This document shows positions 28,666-37,580 of a stretch of DNA of 64,000 bases, in pieces. This DNA is from Thiocystis violacea (GTDB lineage: Bacteria > Pseudomonadota > Gammaproteobacteria > Chromatiales > Chromatiaceae). How positions within the stretch are numbered: position 1 is the stretch's first letter; each line of letters starts with the position of its first letter. A program made the position numbers and the translations under genes. Under the pieces are notes generated by a model that saw only the letters and a list, made by a program, of their open reading frames with translations, made no database searches and was not told the DNA's origin. The stretch covers positions 23,145-87,144 of the forward strand of contig NZ_NRRG01000017.1 of NCBI RefSeq assembly GCF_016583575.1. Direction: 5' to 3'.

Positions 28666-30123
28666 ATGGCGCGTATCGTGATTCTTGGAGCCGGTATTTC
28701 CGGGCACACCGTGGCCAGATACCTGGGCAAGTGGGTCGGCAAGAAACATCAGGTGATCGTGATCTCGCCCAACGCCAAGTGGAATTGGGTGCCGTCGAAC
28801 ATCTGGGTCGGCGTCGGCCAGATGACCGAGCGGCAGGTCACCTTCGAACTGGCCCCCATCTACAAGAAGATCAATGTGGCCTTCCATCAGGCCATGGCCG
28901 TGTCGATCAACCCAGAGGGCGGCGCCGATCACGATAAACCGTTCGTGACCGTCGAATACACGGATCCCAAGCGCGCGGGCCAGACCGAGGCCATCGAATA
29001 CGATTATCTCGTCAACGCGACCGGCCCCAAGCTGAATTTCGGCGCGACGCCTGGACTCGGCCCGGAACATGGGTACACCACCTCGGTCTGCACCCCCGGC
29101 CATGCGCTGGAGGCCAATGAGCAGTTGCAGAAATGTATCGAGGAGATGAAGAAGGGCGCGCGCAAGACCTTCGTCGTCGGCACTGGGCATGGCATGTGTA
29201 CCTGCCAGGGCGCGGCCTTCGAGTATATCTACAACGTCGATCACGCCGTGCGCGAGGCCGGGGTGCGCGACAAGGCCCGCCTGGTCTGGATCAGCAACGA
29301 GTTCGAGCTGGGCGATTTCGGCATGGGCGGCGTCCATATCACCCGCGGCGGTTATGTGACCAACGGCAAGGTCTTCGCCGAGTCCCTGATGGTCGAGCGT
29401 GGCATGGAGTGGATCACGCGCGCCCATGTCAGCAAGGTCGAACCCGGCAAGATCCATTACGAGCTGCTGGACGGCAGCACCCACGAGCTGGAATTCGATT
29501 TCTCCATGCTGATCCCGCCGTTCGCGGGGGTGGGTCTCAAGGCTTACGACAAGGCTGGCGCGGACATTTCCGATCAGCTCTTCGCCCCCAACGGCTTCAT
29601 GAAGGTCGATGCGGACTACAACCCAAAGCCCTTCGAGGACTGGGACAAGCATGATTGGCCCAAGACCTACCAGACGCCGAAATACAAGAACATCTTCGCC
29701 GTCGGCATCGCCTTCGCTCCGCCACACCCGATCAGCAAGGTGATGAAGAGCCCCAGCGGCACTCAGATCAGCCCGACGCCGCCGCGCACCGGGATGCCCT
29801 CCGCCACCATCGGCAAGGCCGTGGCCGGGAGTATCCGCGACATGCTCGAGGGCGCCGCAGGGCCGACGCACACCGCCTCGATGGCCGAGATGGGCGCCGC
29901 CTGCGTCGCCTCCACCGGGTCGGACATCTTCAAGGGCACGGCCGCCACCATGACGGTCTTTCCGGTCGTGCCCGATTACGAAACCTATCCCGAGTATGGC
30001 CGGGACATGGATCTGACCTTCGGTGAGATCGGTCTGGCCGGACACTGGATGAAGTACATCCTGCATCACGTCTTCATCTATCAGGCCAAGCTTCGGCCCG
30101 GCTGGTCCATCCTTCCGGATTGA
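28666..30123 (+). CDS. Sulfide:quinone oxidoreductase-like flavoprotein
   Basis: A 485-residue FAD-dependent oxidoreductase. It has an N-terminal dinucleotide site (ILGAGISGHTVARYL), the ATG-type FAD motif (YLVNATGPK) and a second site with FVVGTGHGMCTCQG. Cysteines are at 142, 157, 178, 180 and 413. The third catalytic Cys of classic SQR, expected near residue 350 after AVG, is missing (AVGIAFAPPHPISKVMK). The C-terminus has an amphipathic segment (HWMKYILHHVFIYQAK) suitable for membrane attachment. It probably oxidises sulfide or a related sulfur compound and reduces quinone, but its subtype is uncertain. RBS CTGGAG lies eight bases before the ATG. Confidence 0.75.
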   Translation: MARIVILGAGISGHTVARYLGKWVGKKHQVIVISPNAKWNWVPSNIWVGVGQMTERQVTFELAPIYKKINVAFHQAMAVSINPEGGADHDKPFVTVEYTDPKRAGQTEAIEYDYLVNATGPKLNFGATPGLGPEHGYTTSVCTPGHALEANEQLQKCIEEMKKGARKTFVVGTGHGMCTCQGAAFEYIYNVDHAVREAGVRDKARLVWISNEFELGDFGMGGVHITRGGYVTNGKVFAESLMVERGMEWITRAHVSKVEPGKIHYELLDGSTHELEFDFSMLIPPFAGVGLKAYDKAGADISDQLFAPNGFMKVDADYNPKPFEDWDKHDWPKTYQTPKYKNIFAVGIAFAPPHPISKVMKSPSGTQISPTPPRTGMPSATIGKAVAGSIRDMLEGAAGPTHTASMAEMGAACVASTGSDIFKGTAATMTVFPVVPDYETYPEYGRDMDLTFGEIGLAGHWMKYILHHVFIYQAKLRPGWSILPD

Positions 30124-30167
30124 CGCGGTTCAGTCACTCAATCACTCAATCAGCGAGGCACGGACAG

Positions 30168-30326
30168 ATGGCCGTCAAGAATAAAGAGCCCTATCAACAG
30201 GCGTACTATCCCCCGGTCCCGACCGGCTTCACCCGCTACATGCGTCGATCCATTCCCTGGCAATTCATCCGTTTCTGGATCATCAACCTGAAGATCCTCA
30301 AACTCTTGATCAAGTCGCATAACTGA
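30168..30326 (+). CDS. Small basic amphipathic protein downstream of the SQR-like gene
   Basis: A 52-residue protein starting MAVKNKEPYQQAYYPPVP and ending in an aromatic, cationic helix (WQFIRFWIINLKILKLLIKS). It starts 44 bases after the SQR-like stop on the same strand, with no promoter visible between. The tail would bind the inner face of the membrane. A membrane-anchoring or quinone-side partner of the flavoprotein is an inference from adjacency. No known family recognised. Confidence 0.65.
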   Translation: MAVKNKEPYQQAYYPPVPTGFTRYMRRSIPWQFIRFWIINLKILKLLIKSHN

Positions 30327-30651
30327 GGTTGGCTCCATCATCGTCCAGGGGACTCGACGCGACAGGGACGCTCCGGCGTCGAGCCCCCTCGGCTGGCTCC
30401 AGGGCCGGGATGGGGACAAGCGCAAGGGATTCTGCTAACGTTCGGCGCATCCCTGATTCACCTTCCGCGACGGACAAGGAGACCTTGCCTAGGCCCGTTC
30501 CCCCGATGAGGCGCCAAGCGACTATCCCCTCGGTGTCACGCCGAGCCTTCGGTTGGCTCCCGATCGCTGGTCTCGGCGCGTTCGACCCAGGGCGGAGGAT
30601 CGCTCCGGCGAATCGATCGACCCGCGCCTGCGGCTATCCGTTCAGGTTCCG
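30327..30651 (+). other. Intergenic gap with a hairpin (no gene seen)
   Basis: Between the small protein and nadD no frame has coding character. At 30348-30387 GGGGACTCGACGC pairs with GCGTCGAGCCCC (12 pairs, one bulged A) around a 15-base loop. There is no T tract, so it may stabilise the 3' end of the sulfide-oxidoreductase transcript rather than terminate it. The remainder is GC-rich with no recognisable element and must contain the nadD promoter. Confidence 0.5.
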
Positions 30652-31281
30652 ATGATCGGCCTCCTCGGCGGCACCTTCGATCCCATCCACTTCGGACACC
30701 TGCGTCCGGCCCTGGATTGCCTCCAGGGGTTGGGGTTGGATCATGTGCGCTTCATTCCGCTCAATGTGGCGGTGCATCGTCCTCGACCCATGGCCTCGTC
30801 CGCCCTACGGTTGGCGATGCTGGAGGCGGCGGTCGCGGATCAGCCCGGATTCGTGGTGGATAGACGGGAGCTGAATCGCGGCGGCGGCTCCTACACCTTC
30901 GATACCCTGACCTCGCTGAGGAGCGAATTCGGCGTCGACCGTCCATTCTGTCTCTTGATCGGGGGCGATGCCTTCGCGGGGTTCCTGGACTGGTACCGGC
31001 CGCTGGAGATTCTCGAACTGGCGCACATCGTGGTCATGCGCCGCCCTGGTCATGATCCGGTGGCGAGTCCGGAATTGCGTCAGCTCTATCTGGAACACGC
31101 CTGCGATGATCCCGGCTCGCTGGCGCGGCGGCCGGGGGGGCGTATCCTGTTTCAGTCCGTGACCCAGATGGATATCTCCGCGACCCGGATCCGGGAACTG
31201 GCACGCCTCGGATTGAGTCCCCGTTATCTGTTGCCGGAGGCGGTCCTCGGGATGATCGAGCGCGAGGGCCTTTATCGGTGA
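30652..31281 (+). CDS. nadD: Nicotinate-nucleotide adenylyltransferase
   Basis: A 209-residue enzyme that adenylates nicotinate mononucleotide to give deamido-NAD. The nucleotidyltransferase signature GGTFDPIHFGHLRPA and the C-terminal ISATRIRELAR are intact. I start at ATG 30652, where the family signature begins at residue 3; the frame extends far upstream without similarity. nadD-rsfS adjacency is conserved in gammaproteobacteria. Confidence 0.95.
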   Translation: MIGLLGGTFDPIHFGHLRPALDCLQGLGLDHVRFIPLNVAVHRPRPMASSALRLAMLEAAVADQPGFVVDRRELNRGGGSYTFDTLTSLRSEFGVDRPFCLLIGGDAFAGFLDWYRPLEILELAHIVVMRRPGHDPVASPELRQLYLEHACDDPGSLARRPGGRILFQSVTQMDISATRIRELARLGLSPRYLLPEAVLGMIEREGLYR

Positions 31282-31374
31282 GGGATCTTCCGCGCCGCAG
31301 AAGGGTCCGCCAGATCATTTCACAAATCGACGGGCGCCCCAGGCGCCCCTAATCCCTGATGTAGAGGAGAACGC

Positions 31375-31737
31375 ATGCAGCTTGAGCAACTTCGGCAACT
31401 GGTGCTCGACACCCTGGACGACATGAAGGCCCGCGATATCCAGATCATGGACGTGCGCGGCAAGACCGCCGTGACCGATTTCATGGTCGTCGCTTCAGGT
31501 ACCTCGGATCGGCATGTCAAGGCCATCGCGGAGACCGTCGCCTTCCGCTCGAAGGAGGCGGGGGAGACGCCGCTCGGGACCGAGGGGGTCACGGAGGGCG
31601 AATGGGCCTTGGTCGATCTCAATGGCGTGGTGGTCCACGTCATGCTCCCGAAGGTGCGGGATTTCTATAATCTGGAGCGTCTCTGGTCCGCGCCGGTGCC
31701 GGACCTCTCCCCGAAGGTGGTCTCCGGTTCGGCCTGA
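31375..31737 (+). CDS. rsfS: Ribosomal silencing factor RsfS
   Basis: A 120-residue protein of the RsfS/DUF143 family that binds ribosomal protein L14 and blocks subunit joining in stationary phase. Landmarks are MKARDIQIMDVRGKTAVTDF, VASGTSDRHVKAIAE and WALVDLNGVVVHVMLPKVRD. AGAGGAG lies upstream of the ATG. It is followed after 19 bases by folA; the usual rlmH neighbour is not present. Confidence 0.95.
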   Translation: MQLEQLRQLVLDTLDDMKARDIQIMDVRGKTAVTDFMVVASGTSDRHVKAIAETVAFRSKEAGETPLGTEGVTEGEWALVDLNGVVVHVMLPKVRDFYNLERLWSAPVPDLSPKVVSGSA

Positions 31738-31756
31738 TCCGGGATTGGACGCGATC

Positions 31757-32275
31757 ATGGAATCCGATGCGGTACTCGTGACCGTTCCGACCCTGTCGTT
31801 GGTGGCGGCGGTGGCCGAGAATGGCGTGATCGGGCGCGACAGGGCGCTGCCATGGCGGTTACCGGCGGATCTGGCCCACTTCAAGCGCTTGACCCTGGAC
31901 AAGCCCATCCTCATGGGTCGCAAGACCTGGGAATCGCTCCCAGGTTTACTTCCGAGGCGACGCCATCTCATCCTCACGCGCGATCCTGACTATCGCGCCG
32001 ATGGCGCCCAGGTCTTTCCCTCCCTAGCGGCGGCCATCGCCGCCATGGCGGGCGAGTCGGAGCTGATGGTCGTGGGAGGCGCCGCGTTGTATGAGCGGAC
32101 GCTGCCAGCGGCCAACCGCTTGTATCTCACCCTGGTGCACGCGGCTGTCGAGGGAGACGTTCGGTTTCCGCGCTGGGATCCGGCCGGATGGCGCGAGGCG
32201 AGCCGTGTAGAGCGTTCCGCCGACGCTCTGAATGCCTTCGACATGACCTTTCTGGAACTGCATCGGATCGCTTGA
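31757..32275 (+). CDS. folA: Dihydrofolate reductase
   Basis: A 172-residue enzyme reducing dihydrofolate to tetrahydrofolate with NADPH. Landmarks are LVAAVAENGVIGRDRALPWRL, ILMGRKTWESL, LILTRDPDY, the VVGGAALYE glycine pair, and the C-terminal FDMTFLELHR. The ATG at 31757 gives the normal length with a short 10-residue extension before the first strand. It converges with apaH. Confidence 0.95.
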   Translation: MESDAVLVTVPTLSLVAAVAENGVIGRDRALPWRLPADLAHFKRLTLDKPILMGRKTWESLPGLLPRRRHLILTRDPDYRADGAQVFPSLAAAIAAMAGESELMVVGGAALYERTLPAANRLYLTLVHAAVEGDVRFPRWDPAGWREASRVERSADALNAFDMTFLELHRIA

Positions 32276-32314
32276 GCCATGCTCGCCGCACGGCGGATGC
32301 GCGGCCCCTCGAAA

Positions 32315-33151
32315 TCACTCCTGCCCAGGCGTCAGATAACCCGCGCAATCCACTTGGACGGGGCGCATGGGATCCTCATCCAGTCGCAACGCGGTCAGGG
32401 ATCCGCCCCACAGACAGCCGCTGTCGACCGCCCAGACGTTGTCGCCCTGCCAGTAACCCAGGGTCGACCAGTGTCCGAAGACGATGCGGTCCCGGCGCGT
32501 GCGTCTGCCTGGCATCCGGAACCAGGGAAGCCGCCCAGGGGCCTGGCTACCGATCTCGCCCTTTTCCTTCAGGGCCAGGGTTCCGTCCGGCTCGCAGAAA
32601 CGCAGTCGGGTCAGGCTGTTGGTGATGAAACGCAGTCGCTCCATGCCGCTCAGATCAGGCGACCAGCGGCCCGGCTTGTTGCCGTACATCTCGCTCAGAA
32701 ACGCCGGGTGCTCATCGCCCTGGAGGGCGGCCTCGAGTTCGGCCGCGCAAGCGCGAGCCTCGGTCAGATCCCACTCGGGCGGCAGGCCGGCGTGAATGAG
32801 CGTCAAGGCAAGGCCGGCGTCATGATGCAGCAGCGGGCGATGCCGCAGCCAATGCAGGAGCTCATCGCGATCGGGAGCCCGCAGCACCGCCTCCAGGGTG
32901 CTCTTCTTCGCATGCTTGGGATTACCGGCCGCCAGCGCGAGCAGATGCAGGTCATGATTGCCCAGCACGATGATCGCGGCATCACCCAAATCGCGCACGA
33001 AGCGCAGGACCGCCAGCGATTCCGGTCCGCGATTCACCAGGTCGCCCACGAACCAGAGACGATCCGTCGCGGGATCGAAAGCGATCCGTTCGAGCAGCCG
33101 CCTCAATTCGGCATAACAGCCCTGGATATCTCCGACGGCGTAAGTGGACAT
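32315..33151 (-). CDS. apaH: Diadenosine tetraphosphatase (symmetrical)
   Basis: A 278-residue metallophosphatase that splits Ap4A into two ADP and also removes Np4 caps from RNA. Metal-binding motifs are GDIQGCY, GDLVNRGPES and GNHDLHLLAL, all intact. The ATG at 33151 begins STYAVGDIQG, the typical family start. It follows apaG, the usual order, but a 227-base insert with a long inverted repeat separates the two. Confidence 0.95.
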   Translation of the reverse strand: MSTYAVGDIQGCYAELRRLLERIAFDPATDRLWFVGDLVNRGPESLAVLRFVRDLGDAAIIVLGNHDLHLLALAAGNPKHAKKSTLEAVLRAPDRDELLHWLRHRPLLHHDAGLALTLIHAGLPPEWDLTEARACAAELEAALQGDEHPAFLSEMYGNKPGRWSPDLSGMERLRFITNSLTRLRFCEPDGTLALKEKGEIGSQAPGRLPWFRMPGRRTRRDRIVFGHWSTLGYWQGDNVWAVDSGCLWGGSLTALRLDEDPMRPVQVDCAGYLTPGQE

Positions 33152-33219
33152 GGGCGGGTCTGGATCTCGGCGGTTGAATATGGCGGCCGCTGGACGCCTG
33201 CGGCGCCAGGGATCGGCCC

Positions 33220-33374
33220 GGAAAGAGCCGCCAGCGTCCAGCCTCCAGCTATTGGGAATCGGCCACTTAGCCATTGACCGAGACCGGCCGAGGCTCACCC
33301 ATTGGGTGAAGCCCGCAAGAAGTGAACACCTCAGCCATGCAAAGGCTGGAGGCTGGTCGCTGGCGGCTCTTTCC
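33220..33374. repeat. 155-bp element with long inverted repeat ends between apaG and apaH
   Basis: The ends GGAAAGAGCCGCCAGCG-TCCAGCCTCCAG (33220-33248) and its reverse complement near 33344-33374 match over about 31 bases with one or two mismatches. Inside, CTCACCC and GGGTGAA form a smaller hairpin near 33293-33309. No frame is coding. It lies directly against the apaG stop codon, so apaG-apaH transcripts would carry a strong fold between the two genes. It resembles a miniature inverted-repeat element; no other copy is evident in this window. Confidence 0.75.
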
Positions 33375-33378
33375 TGGC

Positions 33379-33750
33379 TCAGTGGATCCGGGTCGAGGTC
33401 AGTGAAAAGACCGGGATCCTGGCGGCGAATCGGGTTCCATCGTCGCCCATCATCCCATAGGTGCCATGCATGCTGCCCAAGGGTGTCGCGAGGACCGCGC
33501 CACTCGTGTACCGGAAGGACTCGCCGGGTCGCAGGTGTGGCTGTTCGCCCACGACGCCCTGACCATGGACTTCCTGGACCTGACCATCGGCGTCCGTGAT
33601 GATCCAGTGTCGATCGAGCAGGCGGGCGGGCTTGTTCCCCCGGTTCTCGATGGTGATGGTGTAGGCGAAGACATAGCGCTGCGCCTCGGGGGCGGATTGA
33701 TCGGGTTGATACTGGCTCAGGGCCGAAATCTCGATGCTGTAGTCGTTCAT
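33379..33750 (-). CDS. apaG: ApaG (Co2+/Mg2+ efflux-associated) protein
   Basis: A 123-residue fibronectin-III-like beta protein of the ApaG family, often annotated as a divalent-metal resistance factor; its exact role is unsettled. Landmarks are YVFAYTITIENRGNKPARLL, RHWIITDADGQVQEVHGQGV, GVVGEQPHLRPGESFRYTSG and MHGTYGMMGDDG. ATG at 33750 is at the expected distance from the first strand. It precedes apaH. Confidence 0.94.
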   Translation of the reverse strand: MNDYSIEISALSQYQPDQSAPEAQRYVFAYTITIENRGNKPARLLDRHWIITDADGQVQEVHGQGVVGEQPHLRPGESFRYTSGAVLATPLGSMHGTYGMMGDDGTRFAARIPVFSLTSTRIH

Positions 33751-33935
33751 TAGGCGTCTCCGTGGCGGAAAGGCTTCGGATGCTCGAATGATATACCCGC
33801 GCGCGCCATCCCGAGCCGCGATCCTTGCTCTCGATCCAGTCTTGATTCCGATCCACTTGGATTGATCCGATGGCTTGTAGTGTTTCCAAATAGTTATAGA
33901 ATGTTGTTTAAGACTCACAAAAGCCAGAGACAGGC

Positions 33936-34109
33936 ATGTTGATTTCCAGTAAACCCCGTCGTCGCGGTCCAGACCCACTCATCCTGTTGATGGTCTTTGT
34001 TGTCGTGGGCCTGTGCGCGACGATCAGTTATCAGGTCGTCGTCTATTCCGACGCCAGCCAGTCCAGGCTCGTGCGGCAGGCGCCTCCCGAGGTCGATGTC
34101 GGTGGCTGA
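33936..34109 (+). CDS. Small single-pass membrane protein
   Basis: A 57-residue frame that reads MLISSKPRRRGPDPLILLM, a membrane helix (LILLMVFVVVGLCATISYQV) and a short polar C-terminus ending APPEVDVGG. A cluster of Arg/Lys before the helix predicts the N-terminus inside and the tail in the periplasm. GAGACAGG lies just upstream of the ATG. The 180-base AT-rich leader is typical of a promoter region. Function unknown; it is 61 bases before the oxidoreductase gene on the same strand. Confidence 0.6.
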   Translation: MLISSKPRRRGPDPLILLMVFVVVGLCATISYQVVVYSDASQSRLVRQAPPEVDVGG

Positions 34110-34170
34110 TTTACCATGATGTCTCCTATTCGCCCCTCGCCGCCGATCGCCCGCCGCCTGGATTCTCACG

Positions 34171-35136
34171 ATGTCTGTTGATATCGCTGGCGGCGGACTC
34201 CGGGTGGCCGTGATCGGTGTCGGTTATCTGGGGCGATTCCATGCGCTTATCTACTCGCGGATGCCGGAGGTCGAACTCGTCGGTGTCCTGGATGCCGATC
34301 CGGAGCGCGCGCACGCCGTCGCGGCCGAGGCGGGATGCGCGGTTCTTCCGGATATCGACGCCGTGCTCGGCTGGGTGGACGCCGTCAGCGTCGTGGTACC
34401 CACGACCGCGCACCTGACGGCGGCCGAGCCGTTTCTGTCGCGGGGAATTCATGTCCTCCTCGAGAAGCCCATCGCGGCGACTCGGGCGGAAGGCGCCGAG
34501 ATCGTGCGACTGGCCCAGGCACATGGGGCCATTCTCCAGATCGGTCATGTCGAGCGCTTCAACGCGGGCGTCATGGCGCTGGCCAGGCGCATCCGTTCCC
34601 CGCTCTATCTGGAGGCGCAGCGCATGGGCGGCTTCGTCGAGCGGGCGACGGATGTCGATGTGGTGTCGGACCTCATGATCCACGACATCGACATCATTCT
34701 CTCGCTGGTGGACGCCGAGATCCGTCACATCTCCGCCGTCGGCGCCTCGATCCTGACCGAACATGTGGATATCGCCAATGCCCGGCTGGAGTTCGCCAAT
34801 GGCGCCGTCGCCAACGTGGTCGCCAGTCGCGTCTCGGACCAGACGACCCGTCGTATTCGCGTCTTTCAGCCGGGGATGTATCTCTCGCTGGATTTCGTCA
34901 AGCAGACCATCGATCTCGCCGAGCCGCGCCTGGTCGATGGGGCGGCGCGACCGGGGATCACGCGCGAGCGGATCCAGGTGGATCCCATCAAGCCGCTGGA
35001 TCTCGAGCTCGCGGAGTTCGCGCGTGCGATACGCGAGGGCACGCCCCCGCTCGTCGACGGTCGCATCGGGCTGAAGGCGCTGGAAGTGGCGCTGGAGGTC
35101 CGCGACCGGATCGCGGAGTCGGGCGTGCGGTCGTGA
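34171..35136 (+). CDS. Gfo/Idh/MocA-family oxidoreductase, GnnA-like
   Basis: A 321-residue NAD-dependent sugar dehydrogenase. It has an N-terminal Rossmann site (VAVIGVGYLGRFHA), the EKPIA motif with the catalytic lysine (VLLEKPIAATRAEG) and a GHVERFN block. EKPIA plus QIGHVERFN is typical of the group that includes GnnA, which oxidises UDP-N-acetylglucosamine at C3 on the way to 2,3-diamino sugars of lipid A. Substrate is not provable here, and no GnnB aminotransferase lies next to it. It converges with pdxA. Confidence 0.8.
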   Translation: MSVDIAGGGLRVAVIGVGYLGRFHALIYSRMPEVELVGVLDADPERAHAVAAEAGCAVLPDIDAVLGWVDAVSVVVPTTAHLTAAEPFLSRGIHVLLEKPIAATRAEGAEIVRLAQAHGAILQIGHVERFNAGVMALARRIRSPLYLEAQRMGGFVERATDVDVVSDLMIHDIDIILSLVDAEIRHISAVGASILTEHVDIANARLEFANGAVANVVASRVSDQTTRRIRVFQPGMYLSLDFVKQTIDLAEPRLVDGAARPGITRERIQVDPIKPLDLELAEFARAIREGTPPLVDGRIGLKALEVALEVRDRIAESGVRS

Positions 35137-35208
35137 GGATCCTTCGATTCGAGTCAGGGATCGGGCGCCGACCGCCGGCGCATTCGGAGGCCCCCGTTTG
35201 CGTCGGGT

Positions 35209-36249
35209 CTATGTCCTGGTTTCGCGCGGTCCGCTGCCGGCCGAGCGCGCCATGTCGGCCGCGACTCGTATGGCCACTCGCAGGCTGCCTAGATCCGCTC
35301 GATCGGTCCCGGCCAGATCCAGCGCCGTGCCATGATCCACCGAGGTTCGGATGATGGGCAGGCCGAGCGTGATGTTCACCGCTTGTCCGAATCCCAGGTG
35401 CTTGAGCACGGGCAGACCCTGATCGTGATACATGGCGAGCACCGCGTCCGCGCCCGCCAGGCGCTCGGGCACGAAGGCGGTATCCGCCGGCAGCGGGCCG
35501 ATCAGGTTCCAGCCCAAGGCCCGCAGATCCCGCAGCACGGGCTCCATGATCTCGATCTCCTCCCGTCCCAGGTGCCCACCCTCGCCGGCGTGTGGATTCA
35601 ATCCACAGACCAGGATCCGGGGCCGTTCGATCCCGAAGCGTTCGACGAGATCCCGATGCAGGATGCCGATGACCCGCGTGAGCAACTCGCGCGTGATGGC
35701 CGCGCCGACCTTCGCGAGTGGCAGATGGGTGGTGGCCAGCGCGACCCGCAGACCGGGCGTGGCCAGCATCATCACGGGATCGGCGCCACAGCGTTCGGCC
35801 AGAAATTCGGTATGTCCGGTGAAGAGGATGCCGGCCTCATTGATGACGCCCTTGTGAACCGGCCCCGTGACCAGGGCCTCGAAGGTGCGGTTCAGGCAGC
35901 CGTCGCATGCCACGGCCAGCGTGTTCAGGACGTAGGCGGCATTGCGAGGGTCGAGCCGTCCGGGCGTCGCGGGCTGCGCGAGCGCCAGGGGTAGCACGGC
36001 GAGCTGTCCCGGCGGGGATGGGGTGGGGGGCTGTTCCGGGTCGAAGGCATGGATCGCGAGCCCCAGGCCGAGCCGCTCGGCCCGCTCGGCGAGCAGATCC
36101 GGATCGGCGACCGCGACCAGGTGAACATCGACCTCCTGACAGGCGAGCCGAACGATCAGGTCGGGGCCGATGCCGGCCGGCTCGCCTGGCGTGACCGCCA
36201 GACGCGGTGTCCGCGCGCCTCTCCCGGAGGCCGATGTCGGTTGGCTCAT
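35209..36249 (-). CDS. pdxA: 4-hydroxythreonine-4-phosphate dehydrogenase
   Basis: A 346-residue dehydrogenase of vitamin B6 synthesis. Landmarks are the N-terminal [50 protein letters not shown], the metal-binding [12 protein letters not shown] and [17 protein letters not shown] at 36249 overlaps the surA stop as ATGA. The order surA-pdxA downstream of lptD is standard for gammaproteobacteria; rsmA does not follow here. Confidence 0.96.
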   Translation of the reverse strand: MSQPTSASGRGARTPRLAVTPGEPAGIGPDLIVRLACQEVDVHLVAVADPDLLAERAERLGLGLAIHAFDPEQPPTPSPPGQLAVLPLALAQPATPGRLDPRNAAYVLNTLAVACDGCLNRTFEALVTGPVHKGVINEAGILFTGHTEFLAERCGADPVMMLATPGLRVALATTHLPLAKVGAAITRELLTRVIGILHRDLVERFGIERPRILVCGLNPHAGEGGHLGREEIEIMEPVLRDLRALGWNLIGPLPADTAFVPERLAGADAVLAMYHDQGLPVLKHLGFGQAVNITLGLPIIRTSVDHGTALDLAGTDRADLGSLRVAIRVAADMARSAGSGPRETRT

Positions 36250-37580
36250 GATTCCTGATCGAGGCGAACCTCGACATAGGCCTCGTCCCTGAGCTGTCTC
36301 AGCCATTCCTCGGTCGCTTCCTCGCCCTTGCGTCGTTGCAGTGCCTCGCGCGCCTTGATCCGCAGCACATCCTCGCTGCTGTTCTGGCTGCGGCGTTCCT
36401 CGACCTTCACAATGTGCCAGCCGAAGGGGCTCTTGAAGGGTTCGCTTACCCCATTGACCGGGAGCGCGTTCATCGCTTCCTCGAAATCGCCCACGGTGTC
36501 GCCTGGGCCGACCCAGCCAAGCTCGCCACCCTTGAGCGCCGAGCCGGTATCGTCGGAATTCGCCCTGGCCAGGGTCGCGAAGTCGTCGCCGCCGACGATG
36601 CGCTCGCGCAACTGGGAGAGCCGCCGCCTGGCGTCATCGTCGGAGACGATCTCGTTGGTGCGGACCAGGATGTGCCTGGCTCGGGTCTGGGTGACCTCCT
36701 TCGGGGTCGCCGCCTTGATTTCGCTCATCCGGATGATGTGGAAACCGCTCGAATTGCCGATCGGATCGCTGATCTCGCCCTCGGCCAGGCTGTAGGCCAG
36801 ATCGGCGGCCAGGCTGGGCACGGCGCCCATCTCGAACCAGCCGAGATCGCCCCCTTCGAGCGCATTGCGCCCGTCGGACTCGCGCACCGCCGTTTCGGCG
36901 AAATCGGCACCGCCCCTCAGCTTGACGACCAGCCGCTTGGCCTTGTCCTCGGCGGCCTTGATCTGGTCCGGGGTCGCGTTCTCCGGCAGGGCGATCAAGA
37001 TGTGCTGTAGACGCACCTGCTCGCGCTCGATCAGCCGACTGGATTCCTTCGCCAGAAAGCGGTCGATCTCGGGGTCGGTCACCTGGATCTTCTTGACGAC
37101 CTCCTGGCTCTGGAGACGACTGGTCAGAATCTGGGAGCGCGTATCCTCGCGGAAATCCTCGAAACGGATTCCGCCGGCCTCCAGGGTCGCCTTCAGCTCA
37201 TCGAGCGAGAGCCCGTTACGGCCGGCGATGTTGGTCAGCGCCTCGGTGAGGGCGGCGTCGTCCACGGTGATCCCGAGATCCTTCGCGCGCTGCTGCTGGA
37301 GGCGTTTGAGGATGAGCCGGTCGAGCACCTGCTTCTCAAGCTGGGAACGGGGCGGAACGGGTGTGCCCCGCTGGTTCATCTGCGGAATGACCAGATCGAT
37401 TTCCTTCTCGAGTTCGCTCTGGACCACGACATCGTCGTTCACCACGGCGATGATGGCATCCAGTGCCTGGTTGGCGCCCAAGGCGCCCCCCGCGCCGGTC
37501 GCCAGGAGCAGAATGGCGGCCCAACGGGGCCAGTGACTCGCGATCCGCGAGCGCGGGTGGCTATTCGGACTGGTATCCAT
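36246..37580 (-). CDS. surA: Periplasmic chaperone / peptidyl-prolyl isomerase SurA
   Basis: A 444-residue outer-membrane-protein chaperone. A signal peptide ([20 protein letters not shown]) precedes the N-terminal chaperone domain ([20 protein letters not shown]), followed by two parvulin domains ([14 protein letters not shown] and [15 protein letters not shown]) and a C-terminal helix. Start at 37580 has GAGGAATCT in front and overlaps the end of lptD by 20 bases. It helps fold LptD and other barrels, matching its place after lptD. Confidence 0.95.
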   Translation of the reverse strand: MDTSPNSHPRSRIASHWPRWAAILLLATGAGGALGANQALDAIIAVVNDDVVVQSELEKEIDLVIPQMNQRGTPVPPRSQLEKQVLDRLILKRLQQQRAKDLGITVDDAALTEALTNIAGRNGLSLDELKATLEAGGIRFEDFREDTRSQILTSRLQSQEVVKKIQVTDPEIDRFLAKESSRLIEREQVRLQHILIALPENATPDQIKAAEDKAKRLVVKLRGGADFAETAVRESDGRNALEGGDLGWFEMGAVPSLAADLAYSLAEGEISDPIGNSSGFHIIRMSEIKAATPKEVTQTRARHILVRTNEIVSDDDARRRLSQLRERIVGGDDFATLARANSDDTGSALKGGELGWVGPGDTVGDFEEAMNALPVNGVSEPFKSPFGWHIVKVEERRSQNSSEDVLRIKAREALQRRKGEEATEEWLRQLRDEAYVEVRLDQES

